A DNA stretch of 64,000 bases, taken from Hippopus hippopus. Taxonomy: Eukaryota > Mollusca > Bivalvia > Cardiida > Cardiidae. Below, one piece after another: positions 51,986-63,679 of this stretch. Where the stretch lies: the NCBI GenBank assembly GCA_946811185.2, contig OX328105.1, forward strand, positions 36,025,394 to 36,089,393, in the 5' to 3' direction. The stretch's first letter is position 1. Every line of letters begins with the position of its first letter. Made by a program: the position numbers and the translations under genes. Under the pieces are notes generated by a model, which did not search any database, was not told the origin of the DNA, and was given only the letters and a program-made list of their open reading frames with translations.

Positions 51986-53183
51986 CAAGAGGGCCATGAT
52001 GGTCTTCAATCGCTCCACTGCATTTTGAATAATTGTATCATCTGCTAAATTAGCATTGACAACATGAATCATAAGAGGTTTATAAGGCAATGAATTTCCA
52101 TAGAGAAAGTAGCCTAGAAGCCCCCCCCCCCCAAAAAAAAAAATAAATAAATAAATAAATAAATAAAATAAAAAAATTCAAATACATAGATCATGTCAAT
52201 GAATACAAGCAGGTCCAATCAAGTATCCTTCATACCGAATATCAATATACTCTAACAAAGAGTGCTTTAGAAAGAAGATTGCCAAAACTTTAGTGGCAGA
52301 AAACATTTTTTCAATGGCATGAATGGTAAAGCTCTTAAAAAAAAAAACAACTAAATGATACGAACCTCACTTCATATTAAATATTCAACTCATCTGAGCA
52401 TAACAATTCACATCAAAGTAAATCACTCTCACTGAAAACTGAACATTAGCTATCCAAAAATATCTTGAATTCCCAATACCAATCATAAAGAAACACAGTT
52501 GGATTATCAAGGAAGCTAAATGGTAACAAACTTACATATATCTGATACGAGTGAACAACACTTATTTCCCTTGATTAGTATTATATACTAGTATATAAGC
52601 TTAATTCATGCTGACTTCAAGTACTACCATGGAAAACATGTGACCCCCGGGACAGAGCCAATTTTGACCACAGGGCTATAATTTGAACAATCTTAGTAGG
52701 AGCCAATTAAATAAAGCTGAACAACAATTTTGGTAGCCCTATGCTTTTTTTGTTGGATCCAGACGATTTTTAAAGATTTCACTTTTTTAGCCTGTGTAAA
52801 ACGTGTGATCCCCGGGCCAGAGCACATTCTGACTCCATTGCTATAATTTGAAGAACTCTGGTAGAGGTTTTTCAGATGAAGCTACATATCAAATTTGGTA
52901 GCCCTAAGCGCTATAGGTTCTGTCCAGAATATTTTAAAAGATATTCAATATTTTTAATTTTTGTTACCATGGTAATCAGAGGTTTTATTGAAATCAAATT
53001 CTGTGGAGGAATTCTAAAGGGGAATATGACAGAAACATTTCCGTGAAGTTTCATCAAAATTGGATGAGTACTTTTAGAGAAGAAGTTTAAAATAACAGTT
53101 AACGCACGCACGGAAGCACGCACGCAAGACAGACACAGGGCCATCACAAAAGCTTGCTGGCCTTCGGCCAGGGGAGTCATAAA
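51986..53183. mobile_element. Hairpin-ended element with short tandem repeats
   Basis: The left end AGAGGGCCATGATGGTCTTC and AATCGCTC corresponds to the left end of 3096-4606. The right end has GCACGCACGCAAGACAGACA, then GCTTGCTGGCCTTCGGCCAG, a 6-bp-stem hairpin as in that element. Inside, a unit containing GTGACCCCCGGGACAGAGCC at about 52638 recurs at about 52804 (166 bp), and TTTGGTAGCCCTA occurs twice. A poly-C/poly-A/AAAT tract lies at 52121-52176. So ends are conserved while the internal array differs. Confidence 0.7.
52121..52176. repeat. Poly-C, poly-A and AAAT microsatellite
   Basis: Twelve C, about eleven A, then eight or so AAAT units inside the 51986-53183 element. Confidence 0.9.
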
Positions 53184-54270
53184 TTGAAATTACTCTCGTC
53201 GATCTTTTAAAAAAAAAAAAAGTCCTGTAGCTTTTTCACACATACTTCTTTTGATGCTATATTTAGGTTTCCTATGTTAGAGTATGAAAAATTCAGAAGA
53301 AATCTTACTAAGCTTAATTTCAATTCAGAAGATTTTAATAGAGCGTGTGCCAAAATGGTAGCCATAACTGATCTGTTCTGTTTTGGGTTGTTTAAAAAAA
53401 ACATGGTTGAAAAAAGTCTAATCTAAATTAGCGATAACTTGATAAATAAACAAATTATATTGAAAACAAATAATTGTCTAGAATACAACTTGTAAATTTT
53501 CGAGCTTTCTTGTCGCTTCCTAAGCTTGGATGGCCACAATCACCTAAAAGTAGGATTTAGTACTACTCCCACACCAGTTGAACGTTGCAGATCTATATTG
53601 CTTTGGTGTACACTGAACAATTCGCGATTCGCAACTACGTACACCCTCTACAACACCAACAAATGCAAACGCAATAAAGATATTATTATTTGAGTGGTTT
53701 ATTATGGATATATTTGAGGGTGTTTGAAAAACGGTGGGTTAAATAGTCAAGCCCTCAGAGTAATGGTTGTTAGCGCTGCCCAGTTTCCTGTCAAGTCCTA
53801 CATGAATTCAGATAATTTCCACACTTTTTTTTTTAAGTTACGAACGCACCTTTCATTCTGACACCCGCACCATTTAATCGCTAATTCATGAATATTAGGT
53901 TTATCGTACATTCGTGAAAATCAAAGCTGTTCTTGACAAAGTTTATTTCTGTTGGGACTGTAAACAATTATTTATTACCGTAAACTGAAATGATGCGTAA
54001 CAAATACTGAAAGCAAGAGCAGTATGTCTGCGGGGATCGGTGAAATGTAAGGTCGGTATTCCTGAGGCAACATAAAACGGCGACTAATACATAAATGTAA
54101 ATGAAAGATCCGTGGTATAATGACGACATATCATGTGACGACAAGATCCATATTTGTCGTATAGCTACATTCGATCTGCACATGCTGAGCAGTGTCTTGA
54201 TGCAGCCAAGGACCGTACAAATTACATATAAATTTACAATCTCTGATGCCGCTAAGATATGCCAGGAAGT
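53184..54270. other. Stretch without recognisable genes
   Basis: No repeat family or coding signature. The 122-codon minus-strand frame at 53968-54336 has no motif I recognise and overlaps a TTAA-family copy. Confidence 0.4.
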
Positions 54271-54275
54271 ATTGA

Positions 54276-54408
54276 ATCCTTTACAAAACGACAAAATTTT
54301 AGACTTTTCCAAGTAGAAAGCTTTTGCAAACGACAATTTAAATGTAGCTCAAATGATGTAACTTGTCCTCGATAGCAGAGAACCTATTGCGGGAAACGGA
54401 GTAAAGAG
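54276..54408 (+). mobile_element. TTAA-family MITE, left half
   Basis: CCTTTACAAAACGACAAAAT, TTTTGCAAACGACAATTTAA and GTAGCTCAAATGATGTAAC are very like the consensus. The right half is deleted down to GTAAAGAG before TTAA. Confidence 0.75.
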
Positions 54409-54419
54409 TTAAGTCACTG

Positions 54420-55095
54420 ACAATAGTCAAGTCTAGAATAAAAAAAAAATGAAGAAGCAACGTGTGAGAATGTAAAAGTAGTCGACACAAACAATTTCCC
54501 AGTCGTTCTGAATTTGTAACAAAATATTACTATAGACTGGAAAACCTTCCTTTTGAAAGTCTCTATGTAACTCTGTATCACCTTTCCTTTCCGATCATAG
54601 ATTGAATTTAGAACTAATAAGACTTATATGTAGAGAAAGATTATGAGACCTAAAAGAGAGTAGGAGTCCCTTTAAATCGGCAAGTATCAAACAACTTTCA
54701 CTGAGAACTTTTGTACAGATTGACGCGTGCTGTAGAAAAGACCCTTGCAGTCGAACCGTATGTCTTTTAAGCGTGTCCACAAACTGGTTCACGACCATCA
54801 TTTCTAGATATGCAAATTGAACTTAAAGTCTATGTAAACAATTGGTTATCGTGTATCCAAGTGGACAAAATAATTGTTTCAAAGATTTGAATCGTTTGAA
54901 AAAGTTTGGTCCTTATAAACATATTCACGATCAGAAAAGGCATCATTCGTAAGTTATTTACAACGGAAAACCTGGCTTGTTTACCGAATAATTACCAAAC
55001 TGCGTTACGACTCGCCAACCGGAACTTGGGCCTAAAAATAGTATAGGGCCGAAGGTATGCTTACGTTATCCCATAGATCTCGGAATGATAACAAT
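54420..55095. other. Stretch without recognisable genes
   Basis: Nothing identifiable. Confidence 0.35.
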
Positions 55096-55097
55096 GA

Positions 55098-55235
55098 GAG
55101 CCGGTTTGCTACGCAACCAGCATTGTCTCTATTTCCCGTAATACTTTCGACTGTTCAGAAAAAAGACCACATCGTCTGCGTATTCTTTCAAATTTGGAGA
55201 AGTCCTAACATTTTGTTGTCTAGTAAAGGGCTAAA
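55098..55235 (-). mobile_element. TTAA-family MITE, half copy
   Basis: CAACCAGCATTGTCTCTATT, ACATCGTCTGCG and CATTTTGTTGTCTAGTAAAG give one half in reverse orientation. Confidence 0.6.
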
Positions 55236-55339
55236 GGCACATAAATTAAGCTATATTTTTTTGCTGGCCAACAAGAAAAAAATCTTCAGGTAAATGGTTA
55301 CCTTACTTTCACCCTTAGGCTGCTAAGCGCAACTCACTG

Positions 55340-55425
55340 ACCTTTAGCGGGCAGTGTAGATCAAGATCAGACTGCACAGAACGTGCAGTCTGATCTTGGA
55401 TCTACACTGTCCGATAAGGAAATAT
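55340..55425. repeat. GATCAGACTGCAC-family hairpin, best copy
   Basis: GCAGTGTAGATCAAGATCAG and ACTGCACAGAACGTGCAGTC lead to TGATCTTGGATCTACACTGT. The 30-bp arms carry one inserted base. This is the reference for the worn copies. Confidence 0.9.
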
Positions 55426-55524
55426 TTTTTCTATAAAAAATAAGTTTAACGTAGCATTATTCGGATTTTTACTAGCGCCTTGAATCTTTAGTTTAACCTA
55501 TTTAGCATTTCTATGCAGCGAATT

Positions 55525-55682
55525 AAACGAGATTTAAATACAGGTATTTTCTGAAGGAGTGGAAAACACTTGGGAAAAGCAGGAAATGCTAGTTACCAGA
55601 CTTTGTCCTTTTTCCATAATTTGTACGAAAACTTTATTGTCCGGGGTCGTTGAAACATGGGATTGTTTGATAAAGAGTTAAA
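55525..55682 (+). mobile_element. TTAA-family MITE, right two thirds
   Basis: GGAAAACACTTGGGAAAAGC, GAAATGCTAGTTACCAG, GTCCGGGGTCGTTGAAAC and ATTGTTTGATAAAGAG before TTAA. Confidence 0.68.
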
Positions 55683-55917
55683 TAGCTGAAGTATGAAAGA
55701 AACAACCGTAGCAAGAGGTCACAAATCTACAAAATTACCTAGTATTTTATGCGCTGTAGCTACTCCGTAAGTACGTGCAAACTACGTAGCATCTTTGATA
55801 AAAGCTTCTTCGTATTGTGTACATTAAACCTTTTTCTGATAAATTAGTGAAATTAAACTTTTAAGCCGATAGTAAATACTTTTGCAATTTTTGTTGTAAA
55901 TTTTGGGGGAAAGTATG

Positions 55918-55995
55918 TCTTTATCGGACAATATAGATAAAAGATCAGACTGCACGTTCTGTGCAGTCTGATCTTGATCTACACTGCCTGCAAAT
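55918..55995. repeat. GATCAGACTGCAC-family hairpin
   Basis: AAAGATCAGACTGCACGTTC and GTGCAGTCTGATCTTGATC form near-perfect arms. ACAATATAG and CTACACTGCCTG lie outside. Confidence 0.85.
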
Positions 55996-56137
55996 GGTCA
56001 GTTAGTCGCGCTTAGCCAAAAGATTAAAAGTTTTTACCCTTACACTGATCAATAAGGAGAGTAGAAATTGCTAAATGATTGAAAAGAAAAATCAAAACGA
56101 TTTCAAAGCTGTCTTCGCCAAAACAAGTCTCACTATG

Positions 56138-56215
56138 TCGTACAGTGTAGATCCAAAATGAGTCTGCACGTTCTGTGCAATCTGATCTTGATCTAGACGG
56201 TGCGAAAAAGTGCAC
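56138..56215. repeat. GATCAGACTGCAC-family hairpin
   Basis: CAGTGTAGATCCAAAATGAG and CTGCACGTTCTGTGCAATCT, then GATCTTGATCTAGACGGTG. A single-arm remnant follows at about 56770-56815. Confidence 0.75.
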
Positions 56216-56904
56216 TGAGTTGCGTGCAAGTTACCCTATAGGTTAATCTGTAGAGCACAAAAATAATGACTTCAGAACAATATCTCCCGCTAGATGGCAT
56301 TCTACAAATACACATCTAATTTGGGCATTCTGGGTACAGAACCGGATTACTTTTTAAAACGACAACCGTTACTTTGAATTTCAAAATGAAATAAACGTTT
56401 ACTCAATAAAAAGCTACCTGGTGCGATTCATTCAGCTATGATCGGCTAGCATGTAACCTATGCACCGGCCATTTATTAAAACAGCCCCTACAGGCTTGGG
56501 TAATAGCTTCGGTGTAAGCCCTACTTTTCCCTAGTATATGGGATCGGTGATGCGTCATGGCAGACAGGTCGAATCTTCGAAGAATATGACATGCGCAGAC
56601 AAAGGACTTCAGAAGAGTATCTTCGATCGGTAAATCCGAGCAATCGATTCTATTTATAACTCTTTCAGCGCAAAATATATAAAATAAGTCTCTTACGACG
56701 GCTGAAAATGTAATCGACTGAAACAGAGAGAGGGTTTAGATTTTCATCTTACATGCCGACGAAATAAGCGGACGATTTAGATCTAAGACCAGACTGTACG
56801 TTCTGTGAAAGGGTTATGGCCCCTTTTGGAAAATTTGTTGGACAATATAAATCTCAGTCGAGAATGCAGACAAAGTGCAATAAGTATAATTAAAAATGTC
56901 CTGA

Positions 56905-57128
56905 CTTATTTACCAGACCTACAAATGTTCAGACTAGTCCTTAACAAAAGATTTGCACGCGATCAATTCTTTGTGCCTATAATAATGTGATATGTCTTTG
57001 ATGGGTAGAATACATTTTGAGAAAAGAAGAAAATGCTGGTTACCAGCATTTCCTTCTTTTCCCACATCGTTTTCGAAAGACTGCTTCCCAAGGGTCTTTA
57101 AAACTCGGGATTCAGTGCTACAGGGTTC
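56905..57128 (+). mobile_element. TTAA-family MITE
   Basis: TACCAGACCTACAAATGTTC, GAAAATGCTGGTTACCAGCA and CTTCTTTTCCCACATCG, ending AAAACTCGGGATTCAGTGC. The terminal TTAA sites are not convincing. Confidence 0.7.
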
Positions 57129-57290
57129 TACACCGTTGTACAAATTTGCAGTAGACTACATTGAAAATATCCGAATAAAATGGAGCCAATCAACATCAAT
57201 GAAATACATTTAAATTTGTAAATACATTGATAGTTGAGAGCTTTGCGAGAAATTGCCACCAGCAGTTTCTGTCCAGCCAACAGGGGTACC

Positions 57291-57517
57291 TTTCAATAAA
57301 TGGCGTAGATTTACGCAAATGTTTTTAGTATTGAATATACACACGTCACGTACGATCCCTGCTTTTATCCAAAGATATGAAAGTGGCTTAAAGTTATGCA
57401 AATACTCACTCAAATCGTAAAGTTGTGCAGTTCAGTAAAACTTGATTTTTTAGACTTACAAAAACCATGTGGGTACGCAAATTTCGTACGTACGCAGTTT
57501 AGTGAAAGGTACCCCTG
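57291..57517. mobile_element. TIR element, CAGGGGTACCTTTCA ends
   Basis: Both ends read inward as CAGGGGTACCTTTCA followed by TAAA and TGCG (25 bp, two differences). The interior carries ATGCAAATACTCACTC and GTAAAGTTGTGCAGTTCAGT. It explains the partial copies at 6424-6528 and 19083-19212. No clear target duplication. Confidence 0.75.
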
Positions 57518-58338
57518 GTTTTCAACAATCCTCATCTATAAGATAAGAACGTTGGTCTGTGGCTGGTCACGTTGTTTCATTAAACGAGCCAAGGATGACA
57601 TGTGGCACTTTGCTGTGGGTGTGAAATAAGATCAGTTTGTTGGATTTCCCTTTGAAAGTGGTACAAAACATTCTGAAGAAAAGCGGACAATCCCTTTTCA
57701 AAAGCTTTCCCTTTCGGGTTAGTTAAAACATGCGATTGCTGTTGTACAGGATTAAGCAGACAAAAAACGAAGAAACAAATCAAAACACGTGTAAAGTAAA
57801 ATCAGGCACTTACCCCAGCCCTTGATGGTGTATGTCGGTATGTTGTAGTCCTTGTATAACACGATTTCTAAATCCTTTGCCTTCTTGTATTGATGTACAA
57901 ACCCATTACTAGATTAGAACGAACACTAACACGGAAAAGTAGCACACGTGCTTCGTTGGGGCTGTTTGTTCCGTTCTCTAGTGCGTGTCATATACGAGTT
58001 CTAGTTATTTAGTTTACATTAATTTTTCAACCCGGAACGTTCTTGAAAAATTGTAGAAGATGATTTTGAAATGCGGATAATTAACATAGATTTAAACCTA
58101 ATTTAATCCAAAGTTTAAATACGTGTGAAAGCATTGTGGCAAAAAGAGAAAGAAATTGCTTGTTTTTTTTTTCAAAATAAATGTGTTGCATGACATAAAA
58201 TCTTCTGCAGGTGTTAGCCCCATCAGCATCACAGGTGAGAACCTGAGCTTTTGAGGCATAGATCAAGATCAGACTGCACAGAATCTGCCTTTTGATCTTT
58301 ATCAATAATATCCACTTGTTTAGCCAAAAGTTTTTTAA

Positions 58339-58556
58339 CCCCTTTTTTACATAGTCACGTGTTTATACCATAGAAGAAAACTCTTGAAAATATTATGGAC
58401 AAAGAAGAAAAAACTGCTTACCAGCATTTTCTCCGATTCATACTATGTTTTCTATCCCTTCAGAAGTAAACTTCAATGTTGGAATCACAGTTTTATTGTT
58501 GCGTGCAAATGCTTTCAATTTGGACAAGTCTAAAGTGTTGTTGCCTAATAAAGCGT
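58339..58556 (-). mobile_element. TTAA-family MITE
   Basis: It follows TTAA (58335-58338) with CCCCTTTTTTACATAG. The interior is AACTGCTTACCAGCATTTTC and the right side TGCGTGCAAATGCTTTCAAT, GGACAAGTCTAAAGTG. Confidence 0.75.
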
Positions 58557-58599
58557 AAAAACTGTCAGTTTAGGCAATTAGTTCAGCTTTACACTTTAT

Positions 58600-58810
58600 C
58601 AAACATTGCTGTTTTTCAAAGACCAGCACAGTGAGGATTTTTGATACTATTCTGGGGAATAGACAAAACGCTAATATACAGGATTTTCTATTTTCTTTTC
58701 TGCAATAGTTTTCTCTTTCTTTAGATAAATAAAATCACTATAGCCCCACTAAATTCGTTTTTGCGCATGTTTTAAATATGGACAAGTCTAAAATAAAGTA
58801 AATTATCTAT
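58600..58810 (-). mobile_element. TTAA-family MITE, worn
   Basis: TATCAAACATTGCTG, CTATTTTCTTTTCTGC and TATGGACAAGTCTAAAATAA keep the order. It follows 58339-58556 in the same orientation. Confidence 0.55.
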
Positions 58811-58819
58811 TCAATCTTT

Positions 58820-59830
58820 CGCGTGCTTGAAATAACAGAGAATGAATATTTTTTGTCGATTAATATGTGGTTTAAAACTACCTTTCAGTCGTACATCCAA
58901 TGAAAATTAGAGTAACAGTTAATTCATTCAGTGTTCACAATAAATTTACATTGAATAATCCCACCGCGATTTATTTAAAACAACAACGGGTTTTGGAAAC
59001 AAATATCAATTAAAACACTATCAAAATACATCTATTATTTACGGAGTATTATTTACAAGTGAGTATTTCTAACGGTGCAGAAGATCCACAGTGATTGGAT
59101 CGCTTCACAGATAGACAACAGAGTAGCATCAGAAAAACGTAGTTTTTAAATCCTACAAGGCGTATTGATCCTGCGTGAATTCTAGACCAGTCTCTGTGTT
59201 CAGCCCTAGTGAGGAAAGCTCATACAGAACGGAGAGCGAGGATGGTGGGAAATTAAAGTCTCGACACTAGGGGTAGAATAAAGTCCACAAAACTAACATG
59301 AACAGCTGATAAAGTGCTTCGATCGATAGCTGATTTTGACAATTGAATGATCGATTCCCAAGCTGAATATTTCTTTGGTATCAAAACGATCAAGGTACGA
59401 ATTGGACAAAACAAGGCAATCATTTCATGAAAGGCCAAAGGAAAACAAATCGGGAATCAAAAAGGAAGAAAAAAAATAACTCATACCATTTAATAGCATG
59501 GATATTATTCTGAGTCTGATAATGTGTTACAGTGCCATCTGTCAGAGTTCAAGTCGCTAGCTGAAAAATGTATCGTAGAGCTAGAATTAAAGTTGGCAAC
59601 TTTTGTTCTAGTTTTATTCCACTCAGTTTTGTCTGCATTTTTGACTTCCGCATTTTCACCACTGGCAGTTAGTGGGCCTTTACAGACATTTCACTGATAC
59701 ATGCAGCAAAAAGGTGCAAGCTGTTTAGATAACTGATTGGTCGCTTTGCAATCGTAAATTCGTCTATTTTCATGATATCAAATATGACGTCATCATACTT
59801 TTTTGAATACGATCCCACATAATCGGCGAG
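58820..59830. other. Stretch without recognisable genes
   Basis: Nothing identifiable except a perfect TGACGTCA at 59785-59792. Confidence 0.4.
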
Positions 59831-59837
59831 CGTTATT

Positions 59838-60050
59838 TATCGCGTGGCATTCCCACAAAGTTATGCGAAATTCTGGCGTGAAATCTGAAGATACCTTTAG
59901 ATGCTGTGAAGATCCTGAAAGAAATACCACAACCTTTTTTGGTTTTTATTCGTCTTTCTTCTTTACTGATGGGTTCCCAGATATGGCCTAACTTGAATAA
60001 GCGATGAATCATTTTTTCTAAGTTTGGTTAGATTATAAACAACCTGAATG
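59838..60050. repeat. Dispersed repeat, uninterrupted copy
   Basis: GTGGCATTCCCACAAAG, TTCTGGCGTGAAATCTGAAG and CTTTCTTCTTTACTGATGGG align with 38785-39235. At the position of the TTAA insert there, this copy reads GATACCTTTAGATGC without insertion. Confidence 0.75.
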
Positions 60051-60504
60051 GCCTCCTTTATAGAGGTTATAAGCAAAAAGTATCGTTTTCCTTCAACTCT
60101 TACTATATCTGTACTCGTATGTTATAGATATTTGGGAGAAAGACAGAAATTAGTATAAGAGTATGGTATAGTTCGGCAAAGCAATACGCGTCTTTCACCC
60201 CACTGATCAGACTGACACCTCTGTAAAATGTATAAGCTAATTTCTTTTGAAGTACAAACTTTTCCAGGTAGGAAACTTACATCGTATTTCGATCAAATTG
60301 ATACAAAATCATCACAAAAGCTAAAATTCAATATAGAGAGACCTAGTTATTTTCCTTCGATCTCAAATTTTTCGCAGTCTGATTCTTGATCAATGCTGCC
60401 GTCACAAACAACTGAAGCAACACCTGGCATGTTTAAAAATTAAGACTGATAAGCTTTGTCGTTTGAAATATTCCAGATTAAATAGCATCTATTTTTCCCA
60501 TAAC

Positions 60505-60650
60505 AAATGTGCCATGCTCTGTGAAGAGGGATTTAGTGAATTTTCAAAAGGTATCGACCCAGGTAACCCTGCGCAGTCTCGAAACTTTGCTATTGGTCAG
60601 TTTTCGGCATGTGAAAGGATCAATCTCATGATGCAGTTGAAACACCTTTT
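60505..60650 (+). mobile_element. GGGGGCTTAATGCAT-family repeat, partial
   Basis: CCATGCTCTGTGAAGAGGG, GGTATCGACCCAGGTAACCC and GCTATTGGTCAGTTTTCGGC match one side. A further piece at 62505-62590 has ACAATGTGGTGACTTGCTTG and GATGCATTAAGTCCTC. Confidence 0.55.
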
Positions 60651-60659
60651 ACCAAAGTG

Positions 60660-61470
60660 CGGCTCAAGTAGTTCTGGTTGAATTTAAGCTTCCTTTGTCA
60701 TTCGTGATGGTTTTCTAACAAATAAATTGGTCAGTAAAGTATTTAAGTTAATATATTGCTTGTATATTTACCTTTTTTGATCCTACGGGTCCTGAACATT
60801 ATTTGAGACACTGAATCTGATGACAAATAAGGTCTGGCAAAAAAGACTGTCTGATAACAATGTACTCCTTATTATGATCTGCACTTTTCATTAACATCGA
60901 CTACTCCGAGTGTGTAAGCGGAATTTTTAAATAAGAAAAAATGATTTACAAAATTTAGACGTCCGATCAATTTGGATACCTCTGACGCGCAATTTCACAA
61001 TCACGTTAAACTTCTTTTACATGTCAAAATCTGGACATCTGGATCACGTGATTTGGCTTACCAATCAAAATTTATGTCAAATGTTCCGCTTTTTATACAG
61101 TTTTTTTTTTTTTCAAATCATTTTTTGTTTATTTATAGACAGTTGCAAAGAATTCGTTTCAAAACCCTAACGATAAACTGTCGTCTGCAAGTGAAAGAAA
61201 CACTGGAACGTCATTTTGGGTTCGCCAAAACTATGGCTATAGTTCATCTCTTTATTATGAATACTTACATGATACAGACTATTACATTCAAAATACGTGA
61301 ATGGGTTCTCTCTACATGTAGAACTCCACAGACATTTTACCGTTACCATATTGTTTTGTAAAATGACAGTATTTTCTTGAATCACAAGCTGTGTACGCTT
61401 CGCCGTCGTAGCACATTTTAGTGTTATATACCATGCATGAATGTTTGTATTTATCAAGATATAATTATAT
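60660..61470. other. Stretch without recognisable genes
   Basis: The longest frame (129 codons, 60972-61361) lacks any domain signature and is poor in helix-forming or motif patterns I can name. Confidence 0.35.
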
Positions 61471-62261
61471 CACGGGTAGCAAACTTCATATTCAGAGCCA
61501 ATGACTCTGACGAGAAAATGTGTTGGTCTTCCAATTCTGAAGATGTCGGCTGAAAAACAACCAAAAAACAGGTAAGCTTGTCATTATTTGTAATCACATT
61601 TTCGACAGAATTTTTCAATCGTGACAATACCTGTCCTTTGTATTTTCATAAATTCGATCATGTTCCATCCAACAAAAGTACTACATTTTAGACTGAAAGG
61701 TGGTAACGGAAAAACAAAGCCTACTTCCTAAGTAAATTTTTACAGAAAACTAAATTTTTGAAAGGAAACCCTCATCAATCGGTGCCGACTTACATATTCA
61801 GAGCCGGTCCACATAATCAGAGCCCTTCTTTATTTTCATCATTTTTGTGCTATTTCTTTTCAATTCTTTACCAGCAGTGAATGTAACATTTCAAGAAATT
61901 AATTCACCCTTTTGGGACGGCAAGACTCTCTTTTAATTGCCAATTATATGGCAATAATAGACTGAATTTAGGACCGTCACGTATTATTTTAGCCAAGGTC
62001 AACCCACGCAACAAATGATTCAGACAACATCGTACACTTGTTACAACTTTCCGTAGTGTAGAAAAAACGTTGAAAGACCAGAGCATTGCATGACATTCTC
62101 CTTTTTTGGAATTTCAAAGACATAAGAACACATGATCACAAATAATGACAAGCTTACCTGTGTTTTGGTTGTTTTTCAGCCGTCATCTTCAAAAACGGGA
62201 GACCAACATAACATTTTCTCGTCAGAGTCGTTGGCTCTGGATATGAAGTTTCCTACCCGTG
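61471..62261. mobile_element. 791-bp element with 128-bp inverted arms
   Basis: Arms at 61471-61598 and 62133-62261 begin CACGGGTAG and AAACTTCATATTCAGAGCC. Each arm, read inward, has GACTCTGACGAGAAAATGT, then GGCTGAAAAACAACCAAAA and ACAGGTAAGCTTGTCATT. The CAGGTAAGC looks like a 5' splice donor, and the preceding bases include ATGACTCTGACG on the left arm, as if each arm were a promoter-proximal exon. The middle is AT-rich and non-coding. The ends CACGGGTAG suggest a DNA transposon; no target duplication is evident. Confidence 0.78.
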
Positions 62262-62269
62262 CATATATG

Positions 62270-63165
62270 GCTACGCCGTATTTCTTCTTCATTATATATG
62301 GTCAGAGACACACGACTTTTATGTCAATAAATGATAAAATCATGTATAATATTGATTTTAATTGGGCATCGCTATACTTAAACTATAACATGAAATTGTG
62401 AAAAATACAGATAAAGATCAGACTGCGTGACTGTTGATATTATATTCACCAAGTTTACGCCTAAGTTGATTGGCAGGTCATTCAAAATGGATTTTATAGC
62501 TCCATAACAATGTGGTGACTTGCTTGGTATCATGGACCACGGGGATGCATTAAGTCCTCTTTTGCCAGAACATGGCTCTTTTATAGAGAAATGAAGTTCA
62601 CCGTAAGTGCCGGCAGATCTTATTCACCACTCTCCCCCGAAAAGTCTATACCAGGATAAGGGTCGGGGAAAACCACTAACGACCATCTTCCGAAATACCT
62701 TCATAATGCATTTATTTGATATATGGGCTTATCAGTAATTAAAGAGCACGATGGGTATATTTACTCATTCAATTACTTTCCAGATGGTACGTAAACTAGA
62801 AATTCTTACTGGTGATAGTTGGTCTTTCGGCTCAAAGTTCATGACCTCAAGTTTGTAAGTTATTAAGTGCGTAACTTAACTTAGTTTGGAGCGTGTTTTG
62901 CACAGCTTTCAATAGCATTTCAGTCATATTTACACTGATATCTAACTTATTAACGCCTTTTCAGTGTTTAAATCGCGAAAGGCTGAGTCTTTTCAGTTAA
63001 TTGCCGATAGAGAGGTTTTCGAAACAACAGTCGCAAGTACTGACAGACTCAAAATTTCTAAATTAATAGGATCCCTCAACCCCTGATCAACGTAGGATCA
63101 TTTTTATGTTTAGGTTGTAAAGTTTATTAGAATGGTTGTTCTCTTCGCTTTTACTAATACTTGAA
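62270..63165. other. Stretch with small repeat fragments only
   Basis: Besides the GGGGGCTTAATGCAT piece at 62505-62590, a family B SINE tail fragment lies at about 62880-62950 (GTTTTGCACAGCTTTCAATA, TTTCAGTCATATTTACACTG, minus strand). Confidence 0.5.
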
Positions 63166-63170
63166 TCATA

Positions 63171-63416
63171 TGGCTTGCATCACGCGAAAAGGGGCATTCG
63201 GACATTTGCATAAAATGTAGTCTCGGATCCGCAGTCCGCGCAGGCTAATCCGAGACGGCACATTAGATTTTATTCTTCAGTAGACTTGCGCAAAACAGAA
63301 AATCACATAAAAACGGAAAGTGTCGTTTCATATTAGCCTGCGCGGACTGCCCAGGCTGAACCGAGACGACACTTTACGCAAATGTCCGAATGCTCCTTTT
63401 CGCGTGTTGCAAGCCA
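63171..63416. mobile_element. Foldback element, GGCTTGCATCACGCG ends
   Basis: TGGCTTGCATCACGCGAAAA and CGCGTGTTGCAAGCCA are inverted. The left inner palindrome has lost its first half (only GCAGTCCGCGCAGGCTAATC remains). The right, AGCCTGCGCGGACTGC, is intact. Confidence 0.88.
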
Positions 63417-63679
63417 TATAACAGTGAGAGCTTACTTGTTCGAGTCATGATTTCTACCCATAATAAGCTGGGACACTACAGCTTTGTCAAAGAACACTCC
63501 CACAAATTGGTGCCACTAGAGAGCACGGTAAAAGGAATTTCTTGCTAACAAATGCATCGCTGTAGACACTGGACCATGGACGCCTTCCTGGTGTGCAACG
63601 CTGATGAAAAGTTCTGAGGTGTTTTATGGAAGCTTTCTATACTATTACAGTTCAAAGTCTATGTGTCCTTATGCCATTC

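Noticed and set aside
53968..54336. 122-codon minus-strand frame as a membrane protein
   Set aside because: Hydrophobic patches exist, but no start context or family motif is visible and the right end overlaps a TTAA-family MITE.
60972..61361. 129-codon plus-strand frame
   Set aside because: It contains a long phenylalanine run from poly-T and no domain signature; likely chance in AT-rich DNA.
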